Shown one piece after another: positions 45,001 to 58,239 of a stretch of 64,000 nt of DNA. This stretch comes from Isoetes taiwanensis (lineage: Eukaryota > Streptophyta > Lycopodiopsida > Isoetales > Isoetaceae), in contig JAJEKV010000020.1 of assembly GCA_021234155.1 (NCBI GenBank), forward strand, positions 10,272,181 through 10,336,180, in the 5' to 3' direction. The notes beneath the pieces were generated by a model. The model was not told where the DNA came from and ran no database searches. It saw only the letters and a program-made list of their open reading frames with translations. Position 1 is the first letter of the stretch, and the number at the start of each line of letters is the position of its first letter. The translations under genes and the position numbers were made by a program.

Positions 45001-46890
45001 AAATGTCACCCATACCCAGAAATAGTTAAGAAAGCACATCAACGAAGCCAAGAGTGCAGAGAAATACAAAACACAAAATTTTGTCTGCTGGTTCATTGGG
45101 CGTACTTTAGTTCATGATGGAACTATAAGTCTACATCTTCACATGGGCGCACACATCACTAAGGGCCCTAATGTTGTACTTTGTTGGATGCTTAAATGTC
45201 TTCACTTCTCGACATTTTAAACTTTTGACGGAAATGGCATCTTATCGGCGTTAATGGCCGGTGAAAAGGAGATACCCTCCCAAAAACATTTTAAGTAAGT
45301 ACATAACAGTATCATTTCTCCTACCCTACAGCATATTTTGAAACCACACCGCAAATCCAAAATTATAGCAGATGTAAATTGTAGCGGCCAAGCGCAGCAG
45401 AAAGGAAATCTTGATGCGTGATCTCCCGCTGAAAATGACGACCAAATTGCTATTTGACGAAACCACACATGAAAAAACTCATCATCAATTCTACTGGCGA
45501 AGTTGTATGATAAGGATTGCAACCCCTAACTCACATGGATGGCGTATTTTTTCTTTTCTTTTTGTTTATCTGGACTTTATCTTTTAGATCTCTCTTTTCG
45601 AAATAGTGGTTTTCCTTGGTCAAAAGTGCGAGAAATGGTGGTTTCCCGATCATGGGGATTAGGGCCTACACACGGAAAATCGTTCTTTGCAGTGATGGCA
45701 TTTATCATAAAGAGTAAAGAATGCATTTTAAGCATATGTCTTTCTTTCCTAAATGGAATGCCATTGAAGACTAAATAATTCATCTGATCCTTGTGGCAAG
45801 AGAAGAAGAATTTAAGCGTTTACTACCAACATTTTTCACCCATTGGAACTTAGCAATGAGGTTGAGGAATACCAAGTGGCAATGGCGATATGAGAGAATT
45901 ACAATTAATTGTACAAATGCAAAGCGACAAATCTGGACATGAGACGGGCTTGTTAACAGCGACCCATCTAAATAATAAAAGCGACCACTTTCTCATAAGA
46001 CTTAAGTTTTAGGGCATTCAAACTCGACATTACCAACTGTTCGAGATAATGTTTCGTAGATCAATGTTACAATGGAAGCAAAGAAATCGGAATGAAGCTT
46101 CTAGTCATGGCGTTCCTCGAGGTTAAGCCGGACCATCCAAACTCATAGAATAGAAGAGAGGTGCTTATAGTATAGTGGCAGTGGCGAGGAATTATGTAGA
46201 TACTTATACGGAACAAGCTGCACCCTGAGATGTAGCATGGCGAATGGCAGTTTGTATATCTCGATGCCCAAGTGGCATATCTAGCTTGCAACTCAAGGAT
46301 GAGGACGTACATATAATTTAACGAAAACTAATATTCACTTCGATGTACACTTAAAGTCACCAATGCAGAGACAACCTTTAAATGCTTTCAGTACAACAGC
46401 AGTTCGGTATGCAAGCTAGGCCATCTTTCAACTTTACCATTTTGCATATATGAATGTAAATACTAAATGCATAATTCGGGACTAACACCTATTAAGCCAG
46501 TCATTATGCTAAGAAATTGATGGGCTTCACAACCAACATGTATTATCTTCTTCATTTTTGTAGATTTTCAAACACAACTAATGGTCAATACATCTATGCT
46601 AAGAATACTTGGTTTCAAGTTTAAAAGTATTGAAGACGTGCTTGATGCTTTCTTTAATAAAAAGTATTTTTTTTTAAGAATTTACATAGACTTCTTCAAT
46701 TCAACCAAACACTATTATTCATGTGTAAGTAAAAATTGTTGATAACAATGTTCATATGTAACTATGTATTTGAAATGTTCGTAAATAACTTAAACCCATT
46801 ACATGGTCCAATTAAATAAGTTGCCTTGCTTTGTGGCATTGAAATGTGAACATCAGCAGATGTGTCAGATTTAGCAGCCGAGCATCTGCA
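42010..46890. other. Unassigned region; small duplication at 44205-44318
   Basis: AACTCTAATTTTAA then CAATTA(C/T)ATCTTTG and CATATGAGATAG occurs twice, ~65 bases apart. ORFs of 60-101 codons show no motif I recognise. No RNA gene or promoter stands out. Confidence 0.4.
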
Positions 46891-46899
46891 GCAAGGCAT

Positions 46900-48510
46900 G
46901 AATGAGCATAAGTCATCTAAGAGCAATCTTGTTTTGCAATCTTGTTTATGCTTTCAAATCTGAGATTATTCCATCCATCCATAATAGTATTAGAAGCAAC
47001 GTTAGAAGCAACGAAATTATGGGGCTTCTTGCAGACTTCGGCAACTTGAAGAAGCTAATCATTAGCTTGACAAAAATAATAGATCTCTTGCAAAGATGCG
47101 AGATCTGTCTTTCTTAAAGTAACCTTTGACGCAAGGTTAAGGGCCTGAGTGGGGAAGTCACTAATGACATTAGCTGCTTCCCTTTCTGGTGCAATAAACA
47201 GATAACCTTTCTGGTGCAATAAAAACAATCTGCAATGCCTGCATACGATTTGCTGCAATCTGGTGCAATAAAAACAATCTGCAATGCCTGCATACGATTT
47301 GCTGCAAGTAGGAAAAGGAACCAATTAAAGGAAAATATGAATAACCAAAATATAATCTGCAATGCCTGCATACGATTTGCTGCAAGTAGGAAAAGGAACC
47401 AATTAAAGAAAAATATGAATAACCAAAATATATAGTGGGACAAAAAGGAATCTCAAATCTGTAAAATACCCATTTAAAATGAACATGTCAAAAAATATAG
47501 TTGCTACCAACTGTGAAGAATAATTATATTCAACTGTTCAATTTCAATTTACCGCGACGAAATGTTTCCAGCAATGGAACAATGAAGAGCCAGCCTTGAT
47601 GAAGTCCAGTGTAACTCCATATGAATGGCTAGTTCTCTAAAAACACAAATCAGAAAACTCACAAATGGAAGAATCCATTGATCAGGACGAAAGAAAATTC
47701 AGTTATGTGCAGTTGGCATGGGAGGATCAATTTCTGGAACTTAATTCAAGTTTTTGGGATCAATTTCTGGAACTTAATTCAAAGCTTTTGCAGTAATATG
47801 GAGGCCAGAGAATGTAATTCATAAAAGGATTATGAACAGGCAATTTAAGTTGTCAGGTTGTGCATTACCTGATGGGGAAAATAGGCTGGCCATATCAATC
47901 TAAAAAGCAATACGTGTGAAAGCAAATGCTGGATCACAGCTTCCTGGAAAAGAAAATTAGAAAAACTTAATGTAAATCATGCCACGATTTACAATAGAGA
48001 TCCTGTGTACCTGTAGATCACAAATGGTAGGGATCAAGAAAAATACCACGTTACTTTTGCCACTCCCATTCCCACTCAAATGTGGGAAAAACGTACTCCA
48101 AAGTGACTGCAGACAGATCTTCGGTTGTGGCTCAGACAGATCTTCGGCTGTGGCTCAATCCTTCTCCATAGTTGAAACAGACTGCCACCATAGCTACAAT
48201 CTCAAAAATCGATACACCCTAAACCCATGTTCGATATCAGAGTTTTAGATTAAACCCATTTTAGGATTTTTCAACACCAAAGCAGATCAAGTGTCGTGTG
48301 AGACAAAGAAATCCAAAATTGTGGCAGAAATACATGTTTTGAGATTAAGAAATCTACGCGATGAGCAAAACAGCAAACGCACCCCAAACCCAGAAAGAAG
48401 GAATAGATTATACCTGAAGCTTCCTCTGCTACATGACTCCTATGCTTTAGCGACTCTGATTCCCCTGTTGATTGAAGCCATGTGCCCCTATTGGTTGAAG
48501 CCATGGCGCG
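46900..48510 (-). CDS. Possible unrecognised multi-exon gene
   Basis: I do not recognise the protein. A candidate first exon begins ATG at 48504 (MASTNRGTWLQSTGESESLK then HRSHVAEEASG) and ends at CTTCAG|GTATAATC near 48411. Further pieces with good splice sites include TTCCAG|GAAGCTGTGATCC...CCATCAG|GTAATGC (about 47871-47947), TTTTTAG|AGAACTAGCC...TCGCG|GTAAATT (about 47552-47637), and a coding-like stretch reading EAANVISDFPTQALNLASK and TDLASLQEIYYFCQAND (47055-47180). Phase continuity across all joins could not be established, and tandem repeats fill one intron. This could be a real gene, a decayed one, or chance. Confidence 0.3.
47200..47435. repeat. Tandem repeat with ATCTGCAATGCCTGCATACG
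   Basis: The ~30-base core ATCTGCAATGCCTGCATACG followed by ATTTGCTGCA occurs at 47228, 47277 and 47356. The last two copies also share a following GTAGGAAAAGGAACCAATTA segment (~79-bp unit). A CTGGTGCAATAAA motif is repeated just before. Confidence 0.9.
47727..47790. repeat. 30-bp tandem duplication
   Basis: GGATCAATTTCTGGAACTTA then ATTCAA is repeated twice, head to tail. A similar two-copy, 24-bp duplication (CAGACAGATCTTCGGYTGTG) lies at 48110-48155. Confidence 0.9.
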
Positions 48511-48514
48511 AAAT

Positions 48515-50110
48515 ACTAGAAAGGATAGACTGGGTAACCAAAAAGCTCCAGATAGCTCAATAGCTTTCCGGTTAAACCCAAAATGGAAAGAAAAGTCCCA
48601 AACCAAAAATATCAGTGTTTGGGGCTTCAACGATTCCTCTGCTTCAAAGTGACACTCTTGCAATTTACTGTAAGTTTAAAGTGGGAATTTAAACTCCATG
48701 TGTCATGTAACTGTGGAGCTTTGCATGCCCGCCGCGCACATCTGTGAAGAATATCCGAAACTGAAGCTGCCAAGAATATTTATAAGCACCTTAATCTTTC
48801 TCTTTGCTTCAACGGCTCCTTTGTTTCCAGAGACCTCTGCTTCAGCGACTATAAAGAAAAGCACAAAGCCGTAAGATTTAAATTGATAGAAACCTTACCA
48901 AACAGAGCCGATTAACACAACAATGCAAAAAAGTATTTCTTAAAAATGATTTTACCTGTTTGCCTTCATTATTACCTACAAATCCGGTCACACAATTCAG
49001 CAACCTCTGCTTTGCTTGATTCAGACAAAAAAAAAAACCACCAAAAGAATCGCTTCAGCGCGCCCTCTGCTAAAAACCTCTGCACCCAGCCGTTTCCAAG
49101 GCACAGCTCTGATCTTATCAAACTGAACCCTAAGACGGACTTGCCTTCGGAAATCTTCGAAAGAAAAGATTGAAAAGAAGTACAAATGCAAGAGAGATGA
49201 GCTTAAATGCAGCTTCTGCATGCCCTCTCAAGCTCCAAACTAAATATGACGTGATCATAAAAACTACTATTCTCTCTTTTCCACGCACCTCATGCAGATT
49301 CCATCCGGCATCATCCTAATTCAAGGAAGCCATGCCTCCATATCCGGAAAAGCCCGAATCCGGCCAGCCAGCGTGCACAAATCACAATCTAAACAATAGA
49401 TAAACAAAAAAAAAAAATGTGCGATTTTGGATATCGGATTTTTTTTTTCAGGCGGGAAAATTTTAAAACCTTAGGAAATCAAGCCAAGCAAAAACCAAAA
49501 GAAGTTTTTCTCCGGGGCCGAAAAGTCAGAATTTAAGCGATAGAAGATAGATGTGCAGGTTCACGAGGCAAGTGGGCCTTGTATGCGATAAATTAAAGCT
49601 TAAATGTGCGACTCCCAAGTGTTCAAGTGCATGCAAGAAAGGTTTGCGGAGGATCATAATACGGAGTACACAAACATAATTTTGCAACTTGAAGAGTATA
49701 ATAAACATCGAGTTTGAATTGCTTGCATTTGCATTTTGTTAATGACCCTCATTCATGTTCTGAGTTTCTGAAGCACAGGCTTTTCACCTATGTTATGCTC
49801 GAAATGGAATGGGCTGTAAAGGCGGAGGATGAAATAAATCAAATGAATATATAAACCTAAACATCAAGGCCTAGGCATGCCATCCAAAAATCTGACATTT
49901 GGATGGATACTGCGCCAAAGGAATGCGAATAAAACACATGGATACCTTGCAACTCAAAATGATAGGTTTGAAGTGCGGTTAAAGAATGTCAAATGCAAAG
50001 AAGAGTATAAAATAATGGGTGAAATCCTGTTGAGAAATCATATTTACCTTGAGCGAAGTATAAAATCCTTCTATGTAAGAACTAACTTAGCGGCCGGCTC
50101 AACCTTGAGT
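48515..50110. other. Unassigned region
   Basis: Short ORFs only (up to 80 codons at 49877-50119). It would contain the promoter of the possible gene at 46.9-48.5 kb, but I could not identify a TATA box with confidence. Confidence 0.4.
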
Positions 50111-50113
50111 CGG

Positions 50114-51330
50114 TGTTAGTTTGAGTTCTTGGCATACACCTGCGGCCCGGCCGGTTCATGAGAGGCTGGGATGCTTTCTGGTGCCATGCTCATGATCTAA
50201 AACAAGAACAAGACAAAGAAATATACAAAGATCATTAAAGGGATTTTTGAGGATCGCCAAAAGGAGCCTTCTAAAATTTAGCGACTGGAAATTTTATATG
50301 AACTTCTGTCCAGGAAAAGCAGGCGCGTAATCGATGCGGCCAAAGCGGTTATAACTAACTCAACTGGATGCATTTTCCTAGCATAAGTGTTGATAGAAAG
50401 TCAAATGAGCTCTTGTTTGGCGAATTGCAATAGATAGATCTCATTGAGATCTTTCCAACCTTAGGTGGTTTGCATATCTTTTAATAAGTAGGATAGTAAA
50501 AATGGTAAAAACCATATTTTTGAAGTTTTGACAAGCATAAGTGGTTAAAATATGTACCAAAGCACTAAGTTAAAAGATATCAGCGAGGATCTGTCTATTC
50601 GCACTAAACAAGGAAGCTCATTGGGCGTTCTATCAATAGTTATCTTTAGAAAATGTGATCGACAATGAAAACAAAAAGCATGTTAGGGTGTCCCTTAAAA
50701 AGTATTTAGTGACGAGAAAAGTACCTAAAAGGTAGCCAAAAGCCGGGTCTTGGTACCTATGTAATGCTCGCCGATAAAAATCGTTTTAAAACTTTTATAT
50801 ATATTTTTGGTCTCCATAGCATTATCTTTATCTTAACTGTATATTAACACATCATTGACTTTTATTTTAGTTTTGTGTGTATTAGTTTAATGCAAAAGAA
50901 AATGAGAAAGTACCCTTAAAGTACCTAGTGTGTACTTTTGCGGGTTCAAAGTGGTACACTTCCTTTTTAGATTAGTTATAACAATTTCTTGGGATAATCC
51001 CGGTCTCACGATTCGATTGATTCATTTATCTTCATTGGCTTAGTTGGCATGTTTTGAAGGCCCTTTTTATTTCAAAAACCTAATAGAAGGAAACGTGTAA
51101 AATGAGGCTCTCCAAATGAGATAAAACACAGTACAAATGAAGAGCTCGGGTCTAATATAGTGTGAGCCCTTAAAATCTAAAAGTAGTACATCTAACTAAA
51201 TCTAATCCCTACACTTATGTTAACCTAATCATGCCGGTAATGAGTCACGCCTGCTTGACACCTAACATCTGCATGCACCTAACATCTGTGCATGCCTGAT
51301 ATTCAACTTCCCTAGGTGGTTAACAACGCC
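50114..51330. repeat. Long direct repeat, left copy, interrupted by ~860 bp
   Basis: Its first part (50114-50230) starts TGTTAGTTTGAGTTCTTGGC and its second (51101-51330) contains AGTAGTACATCTAACTAAAT and TGTTAACCTAATCATGCC. Both recur, joined, at 53441-53770. The sequence between them (50231-51100) is therefore probably an insertion. The TG start is compatible with an LTR, but no matching CA end was fixed. Confidence 0.7.
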
Positions 51331-51339
51331 TCCCCAAAA

Positions 51340-53435
51340 GTTTTTAACCGCGAAAACGTATACTGAGACTTTTATAAGACAAATTAAAACCAATTACAAC
51401 ATAGGGTACTTAAGGGGTGGGGTAAAACTAATGGTAATGGTTAGATTGGGTCGCGAGAAAAATATCTTCATGAATCGTCGATGGCGAATGAGATCCGAAT
51501 GAATGTCGATGGAGAACATGGATCAGCAGGAACTTTGGGCCAAAAACATGAAGATATCCCTTATATGATGGGTAAGTCTATTTTAACAAATATGGCCCCA
51601 AAATGTCGCCCAAAAAAACAATTAAGGGTCTTCAAAAATATAAACACCAAGAAAGCTTCCCCGTGATGACCATAGAAGCGTGGCTATGCGTCACAATATT
51701 TTTTATGGGCGTGGATCTTGAAGCAAGCGTGGCCACAAAAACAAAGTGTGGCGTGGAAACAAAATGTGAACAAATTATCCTTTGCGACAGGCGTGGGCCT
51801 TGGTAGTAGTGGGCGGGCGTGCCAAGCGTCATCGTGCGGTAGGTATCAGCGGCGCGACCCCAGGTTGAGCGTGGCGATGGGGTTGACCCGCGGCATGACC
51901 CGTTATCGACACATCGTAGTCGCGGTGACCCGTTATGGGCTGTAATAGTGGTCAAAGCGGGCGTGAAAGGCGGTCGGTAGGCTATGGGCGGTTACTATAA
52001 CTTTCTGATGGCGGATGATATGGTGGCCGAATGGGCACAAAACCTTCCTTGAATGTGGCATACTAAAGATAGAATGGTGCCGGCACTGGCCGTCAGATGG
52101 AGAATCGGAGCAGAAGAAATACCTGATGAAAAATATGGTGACGGAGTAGATGAGGCTTGGTCTGTTTAACATCGTCACGAGAGCTTGAGACAGAAGCTTG
52201 GAATAGGTAAGTAGCATTCTGAATCACGGTCTTTGCATGGCTTAAAAATATCAGACCCATAATTAGTTGCCAGTATGGAATCCCAGCTTTTGGTGATGAG
52301 ATTGTTTACAGCATGTTTTGCAGATATTGACTTCAAATAAGCCGACTGATGCATCAAAGTCCCGCCTTACGGATGGGCTTCTTTGGTTTGCAGCGATACA
52401 TGTTGAAACAGAGATGAATGGGGGCTAAGCGGAAATCTTGGCTTTTTGAAAAAAATTGCAATAAGAAGATGTAGGCAATTTGGAGGTGAAATACCCTTTC
52501 CTTCACTTGTTTTTCAACGCAAAAGCAAGGATAACGATAGAGCTTGAAGAGAGTAGAATACATGTGTATTGGAATGGGCCTTGTCGCAGATAGAGCGGGG
52601 TAATGCCCCAAAATTGCGATCCACAGCTGGCGAAAAAATCATTTGCTTCTCGTTTTGATGTACGAGCGAGGACAAAGTGTATTGTGACTTGAAAAAATCG
52701 CACATGTCATAGTTAACGGAATCACACTTTACGACTACGTAGTAGTCGAGGCTAAGAACTTTTGAGCTTTTAGGTGTATTTGCGAGGGCGATGGGCTCAA
52801 AGGCCTAGCAGTACCGCAACTCCCGAGGAAGAAAGAGCTCTGAAAGAGCGACTACGCAGTTTGGAGGCGGACTAACAAGTGCTTTCTGAAGCATCACCCG
52901 GAGAACAAGGGGCTGGTGATTCTTTGGCCCTCTATAATCCCGAAAGATAAAATCAAAAACCCTAAGGATACACTTGCTGATGTCTTTTGTAAGAATCCAT
53001 AAGCTTATTTTGGTATTTATTTTAAAAACTGTGAAATTTTAAATAAATAGTATAAAATGAGACAAAGAAGATCGAGGAATTTTTAGATATTTCGTGAGGA
53101 AAGAAGATAAAAATGGGATCAATCGTGATTTTCTTGAGATTTTTGGAGATGTATATGGAAATCACAGAGCGCAAGCCCATGCTTCTTTGCACTTGACAGA
53201 GTCTCTTGAGCTGATTCTGAAATTAGACTTGATCATTGGCGGAATCGCTGGTGATTTGGAAAAACAAAGGCCTCCAAGCGGATACATAAATACGACGGTT
53301 GGGCAAACTAAAGAAACCTAATAGGGAAGAATAATATAAAGTCTTCAAAGCGTGGAAGAAGAGGAATGACAAGACAACAGCAAGCGGCAAGGGTGAAGAA
53401 GTGATCCGCGAAGCGAAGACTACGGCATGCCCGGC
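51340..53435. other. Region between the two long direct repeats, no clear gene
   Basis: If the flanking repeats are LTRs this should be the interior. I find no gag, protease, reverse transcriptase or integrase motif. ORFs are 60-107 codons. A GCGTGG-rich stretch lies at 51690-51900. The element, if it is one, would be non-autonomous or badly decayed. Confidence 0.4.
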
Positions 53436-53440
53436 GCTAG

Positions 53441-53770
53441 TGTTAGTTTGAGTTCTTGGCATACACCTGCCGCATTAGGATGCTACAAGGCTGCCATGCT
53501 CATGATCACAAAACAAGAACATATGAAATATTACAAAGGCTGGAAGAGGGCATTAATGAAATGAGGGCTCTCAAATATGAGATAAAACACGGTACAAATG
53601 AAGAGGCTCGGGTTAATATAATGCAAAGGCAAATCTAAAGTAGTACATCTAACTAAATCTAATCCCTACATATGTTAACCTAATCATGCCAGAGTGTCGA
53701 TGCGCCTGCCCAGCACCTAATCATCACGCAGTAAGTAACCACTGGGTGGTTGGCGCATGGGGCACCCCAA
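53441..53770. repeat. Long direct repeat, right copy (uninterrupted)
   Basis: It matches the two halves of the left copy in order: TGTTAGTTTGAGTTCTTGGC, CATGCTCATGATC, GATAAAACACGGTACAAATG, AGTAGTACATCTAACTAAAT, TGTTAACCTAATCATGCC. Confidence 0.75.
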
Positions 53771-53779
53771 TTACAGGCC

Positions 53780-56700
53780 ATATTGACTGGTGAGATCTTG
53801 GTATATGAATTCATTGAGAACTGGCTCCTTGAGCCGCTTCCATATGAGGTTTGAGGACCCAAAATGCTAGGCGACATCATATTGTTATCGGCATTGCCGT
53901 GTCGATTAAGATTCCTTCTACTCATGCCCCACAAACCTAGTATGTTGATATGTCCATATGGGAAGCATATACTTAAGGTCCGTTGAAATTTTTTCTTTAT
54001 CTTATTCTCAAATAGGTTGAAGACGTAGGATCATCCCCTTCGAATCTTGCAAGGACACTTGAATGGTTTCATTTAGATCGCCATGCAGAAGACAATTAGG
54101 GGACCTGATAATGGTGGTGATCTGCTTAGAAGGCTGTAATTTGCATACTTCTTTCCTCGAGCTGATCTTCACAACATGAGTCCAGGCTGATGGAGCTTCG
54201 CACTTAAAATGTGAAAAGAAATCGTGAAAAAAAAAACAAAAGTAAGTTCCCAAATGCCCAAAGAAAATAGATACTACCAAGGCTCTACTCTTGATTGTTG
54301 ATGCCTTTCTTTAGGTACTACCAAATGCTCGGCTCTGCTCTTGATTGTTGATACCTTTCTTTCTACACTTCTCCCAGAGAAAATTGTAGAACAAAACCAA
54401 ATAGGTTTAAGAAAAAGCACTAGTCTGTAACAAAAAGCACGAGTGCAATGCGCCGACGAGGAAACCACAAAAGAGGGCTCGCCGCCCAAAGTAGCAGCAC
54501 ACCTCAATGCTTCCATTGCTTCCATACTGAAAAGCAAAGTCGAAGGAAGAATGCTCATGGCAGGGCATCTTTTAACACATCCCGTGTCAAATTCCGGAAT
54601 ATATCTAATTCCATGACCATAAATTCTATAAAATTGTAGATCAGATGGTTTTGTGAGTATGGCCATCAGATTTTGCTGCAGTATGGAAGAACTACATGGA
54701 TAGGCTGGGAGAATTACAAGGAAGAACAAACACGGATTGGTGAATAATGCTAAAAAGAATTAAAAATATTGTATGGGAAATTAAAGAGGGAGGGGAAGAA
54801 TCTCATAGTTTATTTAATATCATGTACTAAAGAGGCAAAAGGCTCGTATGGGAGTATCCATCAACAGCTAGAGTATTCAAAAGGCAAACTTCATAATCAC
54901 TGACCCTTTGAAAGGAACTTCAACAAAGAAACTAGATTGAGAGTATCACATTTAGCCTAGAGTATTAGAAATAGGCTAAGAAATATAAATAACAAGTAAC
55001 ATCCTATCCCAAAATATCAAACTTGGTGGGTAGTCATCCAAGTAAGTGTCAATGAGCACCTCTCTGGGATCCATGGGGCCGAGGATTTTGGATGCCTCTT
55101 GGGAGGGTTCGGCGGCTCCCTCGCCCGGACCCTCCAGAAATCCTCGGCTGAAGGCTTGTCGATGGTGACATAGTCAATACTAGATTGATGGGGCATAGAA
55201 AATGAAAATGATGGGGGAGGTACACCCTATTTGATCTTGGAATTAACAAGAACCCAAAGTATGCTTGCACTTGTTCTCCCTTAGCCCGTGAGACATGTTT
55301 TCGAGGGCTGTGGAGGAGATGCAAAAACCACAAATATCGGGCCAAAAACCAAAAAAATAAATAAATCACAGGCTTATTAGCTAGGCATGTCGACCATCCG
55401 GTAGCCCATCAGTCTGAAACCTTGGTAAGTGATTTGCCCGATCCGCTTGTTTCTGCAATCGGCCTCTTTGAATTTGCTCTGCCTTGCCTCTGGCCCCTTG
55501 CATAGAGCCCCCTTGATTTGCCCTTCACGGCTTTCTCTCTGGGTTTCTGAGTCTTTTCTCTAGCCCCAGCCCCAAACCTCTAAAAGGTGTTGATCCTGAT
55601 TTTGAAGTTCCTAGGGTGGATTCACGAGCACAATTTTGACCTTGAGAGACCCCGCCTCTAACCCTAAAGGTGCCATTTTCATTTTGGCCCCAAATTGGAT
55701 TACGGTAATTTGTATCACCGAGAGACCCCGCGCTGGAAGGCGGCGTGCGGAATAATGTTGAGCTGAAACCAGCTTGCATTTGCGACATTGCCGCCAGCCC
55801 AACCAGCGCCTCTTGGCTACAAGCACGGCCCGCGGCCACATATATCACAACCTAGCCTGCCCGGACACGACCAGCCCCCTGCCATAGCCTACCTAAACCT
55901 TGCTTAGTGCCACCAGCCAGAGTCATGGCAGCGACCCATTGTCGGGACTCTCACCCCTGGTGAGCTTCCAGAACCCCACAGAAGCTTGAGCCTGACACAA
56001 GCGACCTCCATGGTAGAACTGCTGGGAAGCAGGAAGGGCCTGAGAGCTGCGGCCAGATGTGAGACGCAATGGGCAAGGGAGAGACATCTCCATGAAGAAG
56101 GAGGTGGGGCCAAGACCCACACAGCAAGGCTGGCCGACAGGGGCGAGGGAGATTGGCTGCTTTCCGGGCTCCCACCAGACCTCGCGAGGCCTTGGGCGGC
56201 ATCAGTGGGGTTGAGGCCAGCGGTCACCGCGTGCGCGAGGCCTGGAGAATAGAGATGGAGTCTGCAACATCGAATGCGCCAGGCGGTGTTGATAGCAAAA
56301 CAACAGATCAGCAGGTTGCGAGACCCAAACCGCCAGGTGGGCGGCGAGCATTAAGCCGTGCATTTCCGAAGGCAAACCGACGAGGCTGATGCTTCCTTGA
56401 ACCTCTGAGCTCCATGGATACCACAGGCCAGCTGCGAAGCGGGGACGAGACCGGGCGGAAACCACGAACCTACCACGCTCTAGTTGGAAGTTGAGAGGCT
56501 ACGTACAAAGACATAAGGTTGCATGCCGCTGGAAGATAACCGAACGCTTGGCGCCCGCCGAATGGATTTAACGCGGGGCGGGAAATCACGGAGCCCGATG
56601 CAGCCGTTGCCGAAGCAAAGGTAAAGGACCACTCCATGCGAGCGCATGAACAATGGTGACATTACTGCGGGGAGATGTAAGACACGGCCAAGCCCTTGCA

Positions 56701-57900
56701 AGAAGGCTGAGCTCGGACGAGAAACGAGCGCGCTTACGACACACACCGGTCGCCGAGCAACAACCTACAGGTATCAATCCGGTCACAGTCCAGCACGGCA
56801 GCGGCGGTAGCGGCCAGCCCTGCAGCACCATCATCAGCGTCTTTTGCCACCGGGCGAGTGGCCGTGCTGCCTCCGCAGGATCTTGAGCTCGAGTGGCCTT
56901 GGCGGCAGACCCCTGGCGGTAGTTCCGAGGGCTGCCGAGGCTGGGAGAAGATCTCACCGGAAGATACATACGAGATCCTTGAAGCATGGCGTTTCTGGTT
57001 GAGGACACATTCAGGGTGCGTGACCAGCGGCATGGGGTCGGCGCCAGTGCAGTAGAATAAAGTGAACCAGTTCACGATTTAGCGGATACAAGTTGAAGGC
57101 CATCTTTAGCGACGAGGGCCAAGTTCTTGAAGGAACATCTACGTATGTGGTAGGGATCTTACTCCAATACAGCGAGGCGCGGCGTGAGTTAGCCGGGGAG
57201 TCGGGGGAGCGCCCGCCATCACGACCAAATCTTTGCGGGCTGCACAGCACCGGCCAAATGCTACCCTCACTTACTCATCCTGCTCCTCCTTAATCACGCT
57301 TCTAGCTAAATTACGCTCCAGCTTCGACCAAATCACGCCCTACGCCTAAAGCCGCTTTGTCAGAGTCTACCACTTAACTTCGATCTGCTCCGTGCGGTCC
57401 TTCCATAAACACACACTATACAAGCATCTCCAGATCGCTCAATAGAAATTATGCCTCGGTGGTAGTGCGGAAGTATCCGGGTTTTCGAGTGTGAGAAGGC
57501 GATAGCCTCAATTACATTGGTTTGTGGACATGGACCTCATCTTCCTCATGGAACAGCCAGAATACGGGGAGCCACAGTTTTGCCCGTCTGCCAGGAATTA
57601 TGACATTTTTTTGGTGTTCAATGGTTTATGCGGGGAGGCGTGGGCCGCGATTAAGTTGCACATACTGCAGGGTAACCTTGCCATATTTGGTTTCCCTCCG
57701 AGGCCAGAGGACATAACCACTACTTGGTGAATTCCAGAAGATTGCACCACCACGGCGTGATCCTCTTCCTAGGCGCTTGCTACTTTCCCCATTTCCTTCT
57801 ATCACAGCCACCCTCATTCATTTAAATTGGTTTATGCGGGATTTTGGACCATTTTAGCCTTGCAACTTTTTCAGGGTTGATAAATTTACATGAGAATGTG
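53780..57900. other. Unassigned region, GC-rich in part
   Basis: A 151-codon minus ORF (54274-54729) and many overlapping ORFs in the GC-rich block 55.4-57.3 kb show no motif I can name. In GC-rich DNA such ORFs are common by chance. GGCTCT(A/G)CTCTTGATTGTTG is duplicated at 54282 and 54330. The ORF at 57524-57730 (MDMDLIFLMEQPEYGEPQFC...) has protein-like composition but no recognised family. Confidence 0.4.
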
Positions 57901-58239
57901 ACTTTTTTTTATATGACACAACATGATTACATTAAAATTAAAATAGTTCACATATGCATGTCGAGGTTATATTGCCAATTACTTTCGAAGTGACCCCTAG
58001 AGATATCATAGCTCTTCCTCACTTCCACGGGTATTGCTTAACCCTAAGCGGAGTCTTGCACAGGATGACCTTTGGGGTCCATGAAAACAAAATAGTATCC
58101 TAACTCAACCTAATCATCCCTTCAATAGGGTTTCTCTTCCATCTCTTTGTCCAACGGTCTCACTCCTTTCTTCCTCGCCCTTTGCATTTAAGCGGTGCCT
58201 TGGACACACCACCACTCCACCACGAACTTTGTTCATTGC

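Noticed and set aside
54274-54729. 151-codon minus ORF as Copia-type polyprotein
   Set aside because: I looked for integrase, reverse transcriptase and RNase H motifs in all three frames and found none that held up.
55400-57300. Many overlapping ORFs of 77-140 codons
   Set aside because: GC-rich composition gives few stops. The ORFs overlap on both strands and none shows a family motif or consistent frame.
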